Shown here: positions 1 to 8,788 of the stretch, in pieces
Layout of the letters: every line of letters begins with the position of its first letter
How positions within the stretch are numbered: the stretch's first letter is position 1
Assembly: GCA_963205185.1 (NCBI GenBank)
Contig: CAUJHZ010000057.1
Coordinates: 1-56,051, forward strand
Reading direction: 5' to 3'
Source: Planctomycetota bacterium
Lineage (GTDB): Bacteria; Planctomycetota; Phycisphaerae; Phycisphaerales; UBA5793
DNA length: 56,051 bases
Made by a program: the position numbers and the translations under genes
The notes under the pieces: model-generated
Seen by the model: the letters and a program-made list of their open reading frames with translations, nothing else
What the model was told of the DNA's origin: nothing
Databases searched by the model: none

Positions 1-22
1 CGCTACGGAACGGTCTTGGGAG

Positions 23-162
23 ACCGAGGTCGGGACGATCTGCCGACCGGCCAACGACGCCCCGCCGCGCGGCGGGGCGTCGTTGTCACTGGCACAGTCA
101 TACTCGAATCAGACCACAGAGGAAAGATACAAGGTCGGGACAAGGCTTTGCGCAGGCCCGGC
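23..162. repeat. Left copy of terminal inverted repeat
   Basis: Positions 23-147 are the exact reverse complement of 55927-56051. After two mismatches (148-149) the match continues to 162. The repeat contains a perfect 32-bp palindrome (53-84, AACGACGCCCCGCCGC and its complement) that would fold as a strong hairpin. No transposase or integrase is present. The right-hand copy ends exactly on the last base of the window, so a repeat-broken contig is as likely as a real element end. Confidence 0.9.
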
Positions 163-287
163 AATTCGCTGCGATTGACTTGCGCGCGTGTCACGCGTTC
201 GCAACGTCCCGTCTTCGAGGCCGAAGGCCTCATCGTGAGTAGCCTGGGGTCCAGGGAGCGCAAGCGAGCGCGACCCCCGGTGGTGCC

Positions 288-640
288 TCGCGCCGCACGT
301 CCAACGCCCGTGCTGACGCGTGGGGCTCGGATTCGAAATCATCGCCTTGCGAGGAACCGAGCCCCGACCGTGAGGGAGGGTCTTCGCCGACCGCCGGCCT
401 TCGCGTTGCCGTTCATCCATTCCGCGCCGCACGTCCAAGTCCCGTGCTGACGCGTGGGGCTCGGATTCGGTCTTCCCCGACCGCCGGTCTTCGCGTTGAC
501 GTGCATCTATTCCGCGCCGCACGTCCAACGCCCGTGGCGACTCGTGGGGCTCGGATTCGGTCTTCGCCGACCGCCGGCCTTCGTGTCGACGTGCATCCAT
601 TCCGCGCCGCACGTCCAACAATCGTGCTGACGCGTGCGAA
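288..640. repeat. Tandem repeats, about 90-bp period; rest of 1-664 non-coding
   Basis: The string CCGCGCCGCACGTCCAA recurs at about 422, 512 and 602, a spacing of exactly 90 bp. An earlier variant copy at about 288 is separated by an extra ~44 bp. Each unit also carries a GTGGGGCTCGGATTCG-like segment and a GACCGCCGG(C/T)CTTCG segment. Open frames across this stretch carry the repeat in arginine-rich translations with no recognisable domain, so I treat 1-664 as non-coding repeat DNA 3' of the pirin gene. Confidence 0.8.
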
Positions 641-664
641 CGGGCAAATGCTTTCGCGAGACCG

Positions 665-1381
665 TTACGGCAAATCGAACAGCAGCACCTGGCTGTGGGC
701 CAGGGCTTCGATGTCCAGTTGCGCCGGGCCGTCGAAAGCCACGGCGTCGCCGGCCTTGAGTTCGGCTTCGCGGAAGCGGATGCAGCCGGTGGCCACGTGC
801 AGGTAGCCGTGCCTGGCTTCGAGAAGATCGATCTCCAGACGCTTGCCGGCGTCGAGGTCGGCCACGTGCACCGCCGCATCCTGGTGGATGCGCAGCGAAC
901 CGTTGCGCTCATCGGGGCTGGCGATGAGTTGCCACTGGTTGTGGCGCTGGTCAGGCGGGAAAGACTTTTGTGCGTACGCCGGTTCGAGGTTGCGCTGATC
1001 CGGCTCGATCCAGATCTGGATGAAGTGGGCCGGCGCTGTGCTCGAGCCGTTCATCTCGCTGTGGCGGATGCCGCGCCCCGCGGTCATGACCTGGGCTTCG
1101 CCGGGCATGAGCGTGCCGCGCGTGCCGGTGCTGTCGGCGTGCGCGAGTTCCCCTTCGAGCACCCAGGTGATGATCTCCATGTTGTCGTGGCCATGCTCGC
1201 CGAAGCCCTGGCCGGCTGCGACGATGTCGTCATTGAGCACGCGCAGGCCGTGGTAGGAGATGCGCGTCGGGTCGTAGTAGTGGCCGAAGGAAAACGAGTG
1301 CCGGCTGTGGAGCCAGCCGATCTCGGTCGTTCCTCGATCTTCAGCCTGACGAACTTCGAACTCAGTGGGTGTGATCGCCAT
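665..1381 (-). CDS. Pirin family protein (YhhW-like bicupin)
   Basis: The protein has 238 residues, a normal length for bacterial pirins. The N-terminal cupin carries the metal-binding pattern H63-x-H65 (EHGHDNME) and H107-x-E109 (GIRHSEMN), matching the three-His/one-Glu site of YhhW and human pirin. The start is ATG with a strong GGAGGAGG Shine-Dalgarno about eight bases upstream. Family members can act as quercetin 2,3-dioxygenases or redox-sensing proteins; the natural substrate here cannot be told. It stands alone, with repeats downstream and a ~240-bp spacer towards the permease genes. Confidence 0.92.
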   Translation of the reverse strand: MAITPTEFEVRQAEDRGTTEIGWLHSRHSFSFGHYYDPTRISYHGLRVLNDDIVAAGQGFGEHGHDNMEIITWVLEGELAHADSTGTRGTLMPGEAQVMTAGRGIRHSEMNGSSTAPAHFIQIWIEPDQRNLEPAYAQKSFPPDQRHNQWQLIASPDERNGSLRIHQDAAVHVADLDAGKRLEIDLLEARHGYLHVATGCIRFREAELKAGDAVAFDGPAQLDIEALAHSQVLLFDLP

Positions 1382-1620
1382 GGTGTGCCTCCTCCAACCG
1401 GCCTGGGGCCGTCTGATTCATAGGCGTGCACCCAGCGCGGGTTCATCAGCAGTACGCCCACGGACCGCTTGCAGGCGACGGACAGGCGACGTGCGGCGAG
1501 AATGGGGGCGAGTTCCCGCCACGGCCCGCGCAAGGCAAAGCCCCGGCGGCGTCAGCGCCAAGGCTCTGCGACGAACTCAGTCTGAACTCAGCACCTCGGG
1601 ACCCCGGGTGAAAACGGTCG

Positions 1621-2211
1621 TCACGCCGGAGCCGGCGTGCGCACCGCCCCGCCGCGATCCTGCCCGCCGCGCCGGCCGGGGAGAATGGCGAACACGATCA
1701 GCGCGATCCCGATCAGCGGCACGATGAACACCCACGGCGACAGCCCCGTCTCGCTGGAGAGTGTTACTTTCCCGAGATCACCCACCGGCAGAACGTGCGC
1801 GCTGAGCCACGGAAATGCCTCGGCGTAGAGACCGGCGCCGACGAGCATGCCCACAAAGCCGAAGATGGCGTGGCGCGATCCTTCGCCGATGGCGCCCAGC
1901 CCGGTGCCGGGGCAGTAGCCGAGGACGGCCATGCCGACGCCGAAGATCACGCCGCCGACCGCGTTGGCCAGCAGCGTGGCGCTCTTGATGTGCAGCGGCA
2001 CATCCCAGAGTTGATGCATCGCGTAGACGCCGACTGAGCCGACGACGACTGCGGTGAACATGGTGCGCAGCACGGTGTGATCGACCCAGAGCAGTTGGCC
2101 GACGATGGTGCTGAATCGCGTGACTCTGGCTCGCTGGAGGAGGAAGCCGAACACGACGCCCGTGAGCAGGCCGTAGACGAGAGTCAGAATGTTCGGGTCA
2201 GCTTTGAGCAC
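1621..2211 (-). CDS. YeeE/YedE-type sulfur permease, second half (DUF6691-like)
   Basis: This is a hydrophobic membrane protein of about 196 residues with several helices and the motif GYCPGTGLGAIGEG, whose cysteine matches a conserved permease cysteine of the YeeE/YedE sulf_transp family (thiosulfate or related sulfur uptake). I take GTG at 2211 as start because it gives a 14-base overlap with the upstream half-permease and has AGGCAGGT in front; a longer TTG start at 2253 is possible. With the 2198-2752 gene it forms a two-component version of a transporter that is one chain in other bacteria. Confidence 0.85.
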   Translation of the reverse strand: MLKADPNILTLVYGLLTGVVFGFLLQRARVTRFSTIVGQLLWVDHTVLRTMFTAVVVGSVGVYAMHQLWDVPLHIKSATLLANAVGGVIFGVGMAVLGYCPGTGLGAIGEGSRHAIFGFVGMLVGAGLYAEAFPWLSAHVLPVGDLGKVTLSSETGLSPWVFIVPLIGIALIVFAILPGRRGGQDRGGAVRTPAPA

Positions 2212-2752
2212 GGCGGCGACCTGCCTTTCCGTAAATGAGCAGCGCGGCGGCAATACCCGCCGCGAAGAAGCATGCGAAGAACACCCAGCTGCTCACCGCC
2301 AGTTGCAGCGAGCCGCTGATGGCGTGGCCCGAGGTGCAGCCGTCTGCCAGTCGCGCGCCAAAGAGCAGCATCACGCCTCCAACAAACGCCGCGGCATAGC
2401 GCAGCGCTTTGCTCGGACCGAAGCGCGCGGCCCAGATGTCCGGCACATGCTCGACCTTGAACGACCGGCCGAGCCACGCCGAGAGCGTGGCCCCGAGCAC
2501 CAGCCCGATGACGAGCATCATCTGCCAGTCGAGGAAGTACTTGCCCTCGGCGAGCATGGTCTTGGCGTAGTACGCATTGTCGCGAACATGCTCGGGTGCG
2601 GCGAGTGACTCGATCGCCCCGGCCATGGAAACGAGGCTGGTGCTCGTGCCCAGCGCCTTGTGCATGAGGCCAAAGGTCACCCACGACAGAACGCCGATGC
2701 CGGCGCCGACGATGTAAGGCGACCAGCGCGACCGTCTCAGGAGATGAACCAT
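2198..2752 (-). CDS. YeeE/YedE-type sulfur permease, first half
   Basis: The protein has 184 residues and several hydrophobic helices. The motif ADGCTSGHAISG contains the conserved cysteine of the YeeE/YedE family, proposed in TsuA to relay thiosulfate through the membrane. It lies between the ArsR-type regulator (42 bp upstream) and the second half-permease, which it overlaps. Such regulator plus paired half-permease sets are common in sulfide and thiosulfate metabolism. The exact cargo is inferred, not shown. Confidence 0.87.
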   Translation of the reverse strand: MVHLLRRSRWSPYIVGAGIGVLSWVTFGLMHKALGTSTSLVSMAGAIESLAAPEHVRDNAYYAKTMLAEGKYFLDWQMMLVIGLVLGATLSAWLGRSFKVEHVPDIWAARFGPSKALRYAAAFVGGVMLLFGARLADGCTSGHAISGSLQLAVSSWVFFACFFAAGIAAALLIYGKAGRRRAQS

Positions 2753-2794
2753 GACCGACTCCTTTCAAACGCCGGCGCGTGGCCGCCGGCTTGC

Positions 2795-3106
2795 CTACCG
2801 CCCGTCGCCGTGCTTGCGAATGCAGGCGAGCAGGTGCTCGGCGTGTGGGTTGATGACTTCGTAGAACACGCGGCGTCTGTCGCGCCGCTGCTGGACAATC
2901 TCGTGCGCCCTCATCTGCGCCAGATGCTGGCTGACGACGGCCTGGGGCAGGTCGAGATCGTCGGCGAGTTGCCCGACGTGGATCGACTCCCCAAGCAGCC
3001 GGTCCACGATGCGCAGGCGCACCGGATGGGCCAGCACGCGCAGCACCGCCGCGGCTCGATCGAGAGTCTCGTCGGCAATGGCTTGGGGCGAGGCGGTTCG
3101 CTGCAT
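2795..3106 (-). CDS. ArsR/SmtB family transcriptional regulator
   Basis: This is a 103-residue winged-helix protein. It has the family hallmarks HPVRLRIVDRLL (about 27-38) and the recognition helix region LDLPQAVVSQHLAQMR (about 51-66), followed by the wing RRDRRRVFYEV. It keeps only one cysteine (C95, HLLACIRK), so the two-cysteine persulfide switch of BigR/SqrR is not evident and a metal-type site is not obvious either. The start ATG is preceded by GAGGACC. It heads the sulfur permease operon and most likely represses it through the site at 3146-3178. Confidence 0.9.
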   Translation of the reverse strand: MQRTASPQAIADETLDRAAAVLRVLAHPVRLRIVDRLLGESIHVGQLADDLDLPQAVVSQHLAQMRAHEIVQQRRDRRRVFYEVINPHAEHLLACIRKHGDGR

Positions 3107-3145
3107 GGGTGGTCCTCGGGGTGCAATCGGCGGGCAATGGTATGC

Positions 3146-3178
3146 GAATATTCAGATATATCAAGTATTCGATATATC
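3146..3178. promoter_or_regulatory. Candidate ArsR operator/promoter
   Basis: A short AT-rich island in otherwise GC-rich DNA, 40-72 bp upstream of the regulator start. It holds the palindrome GAATATTC (3146-3153) followed by two copies of the palindrome GATATATC (3155-3162 and 3171-3178), centres 16 bp apart. ArsR-family operators are typically AT-rich imperfect dyads of this kind. Autoregulation of the regulator-permease operon is an inference from position. Confidence 0.6.
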
Positions 3179-3449
3179 CAGTCGCGCCGGATCAGGAAAA
3201 CGGCCCTGAAGTCGCGGCGCGGGGGGCCCGGCGGACAATCGAGTCCGAAAAGCGCGGCGGGGCGGGAATGCAGCGGCGACCTGGCGCGGTTATAATCCCT
3301 GTTGCTGCCCCGATCGGCCCCAAACGCCGGTCGGAACGGCGGCATCGGACCGGTTCGAGCGGCTGGGGCAGGATCGGTCGCCACCTCGACACACGCAGCG
3401 GTTCGGGAGGCGTCGCCAGGACCGGCCCTGACGATTCAAGGAGTTCATC

Positions 3450-4589
3450 GTGAGCGTTCACACAGCGGGCATGTCGATCAACGCCGTTCACCACGACATC
3501 GGCACCGTCTCGGGTGAAGGGCAGGCCCTTATCGACAAGTTCCTCGATGCGACCATCCGCTTCGAGGCCAGCGATCTCATCGTCAAGTCCGGCGCCTCGC
3601 CCAAGATCCGCCTGCGCGGCGCCCTCAAACCGCTGAAAATCGACCCTGTCACCGAACAGCAGATGTTCCAGATCGCCAAGGACGTGCTCGACGAGAACCA
3701 GTACCAGAGTTTCAAGACGCGCGGCTCGATCGACTTCGCTCACGATTACGACGAAAACAACCGCTTCCGCGTCAACCTGTTCATGGCGCGCGGCAAGCCG
3801 GCCATCGCCGCCCGCCTCGTCACCAGCAAGATCAGAAGGTTCGAAGACCTCTACCTTCCATCCGTCATGTCCGACATCGCCATGAACGCCCAGGGCCTCG
3901 TGCTCCTCTCGGGCGTCACCGGCTCGGGCAAATCGACCACCATTGCGGCGATGCTGCAGTACATCAACGAGCGCAAGCCCGTGCACATCGTCACGATCGA
4001 GGACCCGATCGAATACATCTTCAAGGACGCCAAGGCGTTCGTGAACCAGCGCGAAGTCGGCATCGACTGCCTGGACTTCAACGACGCGCTCCGCGCGCTG
4101 GTGCGCGAGAACCCGGACGTCGTGCTCATCGGCGAAATGCGCGACAAGGAGACGTTTGAAGCGGCCATCCGCGCCGCCGAAACGGGCCACCTCGTGTTCG
4201 GCACCATCCACGCGTCTTCGGCGTGGCAGTCGTTCGGCCGCATCTACGACCTGTTCAATCCCGAGGAGCGCGAGCAGATCCGCAAGCTGCTGGCCTACAA
4301 CCTCCGCGCGATCGTGTATCAGAAGCTGCTGCCCACGCTGCACGAGAACATCGGGCGCATTCCGGCGATCGAGATTCTGATCAACAACGCGCCGGCCCGC
4401 AAATACATCCTCGAAGGCCGCGAGGGCGAACTGCTCGACGTCATCCGCGCCAACAAGGACGCGGGGATGATCGACTTCACGGGCTCGCTGGTGCAACTGG
4501 TCGAGCAGGAGTACATTCACTACAAGGTGGCGCTCGACGCGACTCCGAATCCGGAGGAACTGTCGATGCGCCTCAAGGGCATTACCTGA
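3450..4589 (+). CDS. PilT-like type IV pilus retraction ATPase
   Basis: This 379-residue protein is a hexameric secretion-family ATPase of the PilT/PilU branch. All motifs are intact: Walker A GVTGSGKST (155-163), Asp box TIEDPIEYIF (182-191), Walker B VVLIGEMRD (224-232) and His box GHLVFGTIHASSA (246-258). The N-terminal ASDLIVKSGASPKIRLRG is the usual PilT N-domain. The start is GTG, chosen because AAGGAG lies just upstream. It would power pilus retraction or a related assembly at the inner membrane. Downstream lies a decayed PilB/GspE homologue, suggesting a shared machine. Confidence 0.93.
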   Translation: MSVHTAGMSINAVHHDIGTVSGEGQALIDKFLDATIRFEASDLIVKSGASPKIRLRGALKPLKIDPVTEQQMFQIAKDVLDENQYQSFKTRGSIDFAHDYDENNRFRVNLFMARGKPAIAARLVTSKIRRFEDLYLPSVMSDIAMNAQGLVLLSGVTGSGKSTTIAAMLQYINERKPVHIVTIEDPIEYIFKDAKAFVNQREVGIDCLDFNDALRALVRENPDVVLIGEMRDKETFEAAIRAAETGHLVFGTIHASSAWQSFGRIYDLFNPEEREQIRKLLAYNLRAIVYQKLLPTLHENIGRIPAIEILINNAPARKYILEGREGELLDVIRANKDAGMIDFTGSLVQLVEQEYIHYKVALDATPNPEELSMRLKGIT

Positions 4590-4721
4590 TCGGGTTTCGC
4601 AGGCGAGGCGCGGGCGGCGGGAGCGGCCGGCGACTTGCCTTATCGCAGCGCCGGTCTATCTTGCATGGACGCCGGATTCAACGCCGCGCCGGGGCGCGGA
4701 TGATCGCTCGAAAGGACCACC

Positions 4722-6392
4722 ATGCCGCTTTCGCTCGCCGTTGAGTGGTACATCCTCGTCGGCCCCTGGGTGCCGCTGATCGCACTCGTTTTCCTCTGCC
4801 TCTGGGGCTGGGTGACATCCACCGTCTGGGACAAGGACACGCTCTACTGGCACTTCAACCGCGAAGGCTGGAACATCGCGCACCTGATCTGCGGCACACT
4901 GGGTTTTGCCATCATGATCCTGCCGATGCCCGTCGTCTGGTGGCCGGCCGTCGGCTTCACCGCCGGCCTGCTGGTCATGTGGGGTTCGAGCATCGCCTAC
5001 TGGATTTATCACAACCGCAACGTGCCCGAAGACCAGGCGTTCCGCGTCTCCGCCGAGGGCTTCCGCCAGCGGATGGCCGCTCGATCCGCGGCCCGGCAGC
5101 AGAAGGCGGCTGCAATCTCGGTCATCGACGCCAGCGGCGTGGCCCGCGGCCTGCCCGCCAAAGACGACCCGCTTTTTGTCGTCCACATGACCATGGAGGA
5201 CATGCTCACCCCGGCTCTCGTGCAGCGGGCGTCCTCGATCGAACTCGTTCCCAACCGCAGCGGGCAGTACCAGGTCAGCCAGATCGTCGACGGCGTGCGC
5301 TTCCGCCGCGAACCGCTCGACCCCGGCGTGGCGAACGCCGTGATCGACTACATCAAGCGCTCGGCCGCGCTCGACGTGGCCGACAAGCGCCGCCGGCAGA
5401 TGGGCGACTTCACCGCGCGCTTCGGCACCGAAACGCACGAGATCCGCGTCCGCTCGGCCGGCTCGACGGCGGGGCAGACGCTCACGATGGACATCGACCT
5501 CAAGAAGCGCGTGGACATCAAGCCCAAGGACCTGGGCCTGCTGCCGCGCCAGGTCGAGGCGCTGGACAAGGCGACGGCGGACCTGCACGGCATCGTGCTC
5601 GTCTCGGCTCCGGCGGGCAACGGCCGCACCACCATGCTTTACTCGATGCTTCGCCGGCACGATGCATTCACCGCCAATATTCGCACGCTTGAGTTCGAGC
5701 GGCTGGTGCTCATCGACGGCGTCGGCCATGCCGAGTTCAAGCCTGAAAAGGGAGTGGACTTCGCGACGGAACTGCGCTCAGTGCTGCGGCGCGACCCGAC
5801 GATCGTGATGATCGAAGACATCCTGGACAACCGCACCGCACAGGAGGCGGCGGCGCCGGGAATGCGCGGGCCGCTGCAGTACATCGGCGTGCGCGCCGAC
5901 TCGGGGCTCGAAGCGCTGGCCAAGTGGGCCAAAGCGGTTGGCGATCTGAAAATCGCCGCCGAGCCGATGAAGGCCGTGATCTCCTGCCGGCTGATGCGCC
6001 GCCTGTGCGACAACTGCAAGGTCCCCTACCAGCCCGATCCCAACCAGCTGCGCAAACTCGGCCTGCCGCCCGAGCAGGTCAAACAGCTCTTCAAGCACTC
6101 GGGCAAGGTCATCGAGCGCAACCGCGAAGAGACCTGTCCGGCGTGCGGCGGTCTGGGCTATCGCGGGCAGACCGGCGCGTTCGAAGTCATGGTGTTTGAT
6201 AGCGACGCCCGCAAACTCGTCGCCGCGGGCGATCTCAACGGCCTCAAGACGCACATGCGGCGGATCAAGACCATCAGCATACAGGAAGCCGCGTTGCGCA
6301 AGGCCATCGACGGCGTCACGAGCATCGAAGAGGTGATTCGTATCACGCGAACCGGACAGGCGCCGCCGGCGCCTCAGGCAGAGGTTGCGTGA
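4722..6392 (+). CDS. Membrane-anchored PilB/GspE-like protein with degenerate ATPase motifs
   Basis: The protein has 556 residues. The first ~100 contain about three hydrophobic helices (roughly 10-32, 53-70, 72-95), unlike cytosolic PilB/GspE. Residues ~270-540 follow the PilB core, including the zinc site C429-x2-C432 ... C472-x2-C475 (CDNC, CPACGGLGYRGQTG). The catalytic motifs have decayed: Walker A reads APAGNGRTT with Arg302 in place of Lys, the Asp box has become RTLEFERL, Walker B reads IVMIEDILD instead of GEIRD, and the His box has lost its histidines. The fold is recognisable but ATP hydrolysis is doubtful. It follows the PilT-like gene by 132 bp and precedes a CvpA-like gene. A structural or regulatory role in a pilus or secretion platform is inference. 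Confidence 0.8.
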   Translation: MPLSLAVEWYILVGPWVPLIALVFLCLWGWVTSTVWDKDTLYWHFNREGWNIAHLICGTLGFAIMILPMPVVWWPAVGFTAGLLVMWGSSIAYWIYHNRNVPEDQAFRVSAEGFRQRMAARSAARQQKAAAISVIDASGVARGLPAKDDPLFVVHMTMEDMLTPALVQRASSIELVPNRSGQYQVSQIVDGVRFRREPLDPGVANAVIDYIKRSAALDVADKRRRQMGDFTARFGTETHEIRVRSAGSTAGQTLTMDIDLKKRVDIKPKDLGLLPRQVEALDKATADLHGIVLVSAPAGNGRTTMLYSMLRRHDAFTANIRTLEFERLVLIDGVGHAEFKPEKGVDFATELRSVLRRDPTIVMIEDILDNRTAQEAAAPGMRGPLQYIGVRADSGLEALAKWAKAVGDLKIAAEPMKAVISCRLMRRLCDNCKVPYQPDPNQLRKLGLPPEQVKQLFKHSGKVIERNREETCPACGGLGYRGQTGAFEVMVFDSDARKLVAAGDLNGLKTHMRRIKTISIQEAALRKAIDGVTSIEEVIRITRTGQAPPAPQAEVA

Positions 6393-6479
6393 TCGGCGGC
6401 GCCCATTGTGGCGCGCGGCAGAGAACTCAATGCGGCCGGCCCGATCGCGCCGGCCTCCGGATTTGAGGAGTAGACATCC

Positions 6480-7721
6480 ATGATCATGAACATCCTCGTC
6501 GTCCTGCTGGTCGGCGTGGCCGCGTGGATTCTCGCGGCGTACGGCTTCTTCTCGGCGCTTCTGCACTTCGCGTGCGTCGTCGTCGCCGGCGCCATCGCAT
6601 TCGCCGCCTGGGAACCCATCGTGATGCTCTTTCTTGGCAGCAAGATGCCGGACTACGCGTGGGGGCTCACCCTGGTGGCCGTGTTCTCACTGAGCCTGTT
6701 CATCCTGCGCCTGATCGTTGGCAAAGCCTGCCCGGCCCAGGTGCACTTCTCGACGACGACCAACTTCATCGGCGGCGGCGTGCTGGGCGCCGCGTCCGGC
6801 GTACTCACCATCGGAATCCTCCTGCTGGGCATCCAAATGCTCCAGATGCCTTCCGAGATGCTCGGCTACCGCGGCTGGAAGGTCGATGAGCACGGCGAGG
6901 TGAACCAGCCTTCGGGGGTGTCCGGCCACCTGTGGCTGCCTGTGGATGATTGGACGGCAAAGTTCTATACGTGGGCCAGCAAAGGCTCCATGTATGCGCC
7001 CAACAACCTCGCCCGCTGGTACCCGGATCTGGCCCGCTCCGCCAGCCTGTACTCCGAGAGCATCAACGGCGGCGAGAGTCGCCAGGGCCTCGGACCCGAC
7101 CAGGTCAAGGTGCAGGGTGTGTACGAGATCAATGGCGACTCGCTGCCGAGCAACTTCCTCGACGAGGAAGCCAAGGGCATCAACCGCAGCATGCAGGCGC
7201 CGCAAAACCGGTTCAAGCTGACGATCGTCGATGTGCTCATCGACAACGCCGCGGCGGACAAGGGCGACAAACTCCGCCTGACCAAGGCGCAGGTGTATCT
7301 CGTCTGCCGCACCGATTCGTCGGAGGAGACCTACGAGCCCATCTACCCCAGCGCCTTCATTCAGAAGTATCAGCCCGACAGCGCCGATGAGGGGCGATTC
7401 CTCTACGACGGCGGCGACCTCGCAGCCAGCAGCGTCGGCGGCGCTTCGTCGGGCATACCGCTCAAGTTCGAATTCGTCATGCCGCAGAATTGGCGAGCCA
7501 GCCACATCGTGGTGCGCCAGATGCGCGCGCCCATTCCCCGCACCGCGCCGACGGTGTGGACCGAACGTGATCTGGCGGCGCTCAAGACCAATGAGCCGCC
7601 GCCCCGGGCCGGCGGCGCAGGTTCGAGCAAGCCGTGGATGGGTTATCTGCTCGGCCTGGCGTGCGTGGTCATGGTCATGGTCGTCACGGTTCAGGAGCCC
7701 AAGCGCTCGCACCAGGATTGA
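6480..7721 (+). CDS. CvpA-like membrane protein with large soluble domain
   Basis: The protein has 413 residues. The N-terminal ~125 residues form four hydrophobic segments in a CvpA-like arrangement, ending in a Gly-rich helix (FIGGGVLGAASGVLTIGILLL). A ~240-residue soluble region follows, without a recognised domain, and then a single C-terminal helix (WMGYLLGLACVVMVMVVTV) with a short charged tail. The start ATG has GAGGAG nine bases upstream. It follows the decayed PilB-like gene and may share its transcript. Function unknown; CvpA relatives are envelope proteins linked to colicin V production and envelope integrity. Confidence 0.65.
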   Translation: MIMNILVVLLVGVAAWILAAYGFFSALLHFACVVVAGAIAFAAWEPIVMLFLGSKMPDYAWGLTLVAVFSLSLFILRLIVGKACPAQVHFSTTTNFIGGGVLGAASGVLTIGILLLGIQMLQMPSEMLGYRGWKVDEHGEVNQPSGVSGHLWLPVDDWTAKFYTWASKGSMYAPNNLARWYPDLARSASLYSESINGGESRQGLGPDQVKVQGVYEINGDSLPSNFLDEEAKGINRSMQAPQNRFKLTIVDVLIDNAAADKGDKLRLTKAQVYLVCRTDSSEETYEPIYPSAFIQKYQPDSADEGRFLYDGGDLAASSVGGASSGIPLKFEFVMPQNWRASHIVVRQMRAPIPRTAPTVWTERDLAALKTNEPPPRAGGAGSSKPWMGYLLGLACVVMVMVVTVQEPKRSHQD

Positions 7722-7797
7722 CGCGGTCGAAGACGAAGAGCGGATGGCGCGTCGCGGAGCGGCGGTTGCCCCGCGCGCCGACTATCCTCCATTTCCC

Positions 7798-8721
7798 ATG
7801 GCCGATTCGGTGACAGTTCGCGCTCCGGCGAAGGTGAATCTCGCGCTCGCCGTGGGCCGCGTCGATCCGGCGTCGGGCGATGCGCGGCACCCGATCTGCT
7901 CGTGGATGGTGCGCGTCTCGCTCTTTGACGATCTCACCCTGACGCGCCTGCCCGGCGGCTCGCTCTCGCGCTACGCGATCATGTGGGCCGAAGACGCCGT
8001 CCACCGGCCCGAGATCGACTGGCCCATCCGCAAGGACCTTGCCGTTCGCGCGCACTTGCTTCTTCAGGAGGCCACCGGCCGCGACCTGCCGGTGCAAATG
8101 AAGATCGAAAAGCGCATTCCGCTTGGCGCCGGCCTGGGCGGCGGTTCGAGCGACGCAGCGTCAATGCTGCTCGCGTGCCACGCGCTGTTCGATCTCAACC
8201 TGACGCTCGATCGCCTGCACGATCTGGCCGGCCGCATCGGCAGTGACGTGCCGTTCTTTCTGCGTCACCCTTCAGCTGTCGTGGAGGGCTTCGGCGAGCG
8301 GATCAGCTCGGCCGCCCAGCCGGATGATCTGCACCTGGCGCTGTGCATGCCTGATCTGGCCTGCGCGACGGGCGAGGTGTATCGGCTGTTTGACGGTTAT
8401 GCGCCCGATCGGGGCGTTTTCGAGCAGGCAGCGCAGCGCGTACAGGCCATGGCGGCCGCCGGGCGCGTCCGCAGCGATGCGCCCTTCAACGATCTGGCCC
8501 GGGCCGCGTTCGAATTGCAGCCCGATCTCGCCCGGCTCGCAGCCGATCTGGCCGATCTATCCGAGCGGCCGGTTCACGTGACCGGCAGCGGCTCGAGTCT
8601 GTTTGTGGTGTGCGAATCGGCGCTCGAGGCGGAGATGCTCGCCCAGGCCGCGACGGATCGACTCGCAGCGCCCGTCCTGCCCGTCGGCCTCGAGGCGGCG
8701 GGCCAGCCGGGCCGACTGTGA
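7798..8721 (+). CDS. ispE: 4-diphosphocytidyl-2-C-methyl-D-erythritol kinase
   Basis: IspE phosphorylates CDP-methylerythritol at the 2-hydroxyl in the MEP pathway of isoprenoid synthesis. The 307-residue protein begins with the family's APAKVNLAL segment, has the GHMP-kinase ATP loop PLGAGLGGGSSDAAS and the C-terminal GSGSSLFVV loop. I chose ATG at 7798 because homology begins directly after it; the frame is open far upstream but overlaps the previous gene there. ispH (18723) and hpnCDE lie within 11 kb, so much of a path from MEP intermediates to squalene is encoded in this window. Confidence 0.93.
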   Translation: MADSVTVRAPAKVNLALAVGRVDPASGDARHPICSWMVRVSLFDDLTLTRLPGGSLSRYAIMWAEDAVHRPEIDWPIRKDLAVRAHLLLQEATGRDLPVQMKIEKRIPLGAGLGGGSSDAASMLLACHALFDLNLTLDRLHDLAGRIGSDVPFFLRHPSAVVEGFGERISSAAQPDDLHLALCMPDLACATGEVYRLFDGYAPDRGVFEQAAQRVQAMAAAGRVRSDAPFNDLARAAFELQPDLARLAADLADLSERPVHVTGSGSSLFVVCESALEAEMLAQAATDRLAAPVLPVGLEAAGQPGRL

Positions 8722-8788
8722 AGCGGTGATGGGAAGAGCGGGCGGCTGCATGCGTCTTGTTGAAGGGTCGCCCGGGGAGATCTGGTTG

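Noticed and set aside
288-640. CRISPR array
   Set aside because: The units are 90 bp with no unique spacers of regular length and no cas genes nearby.
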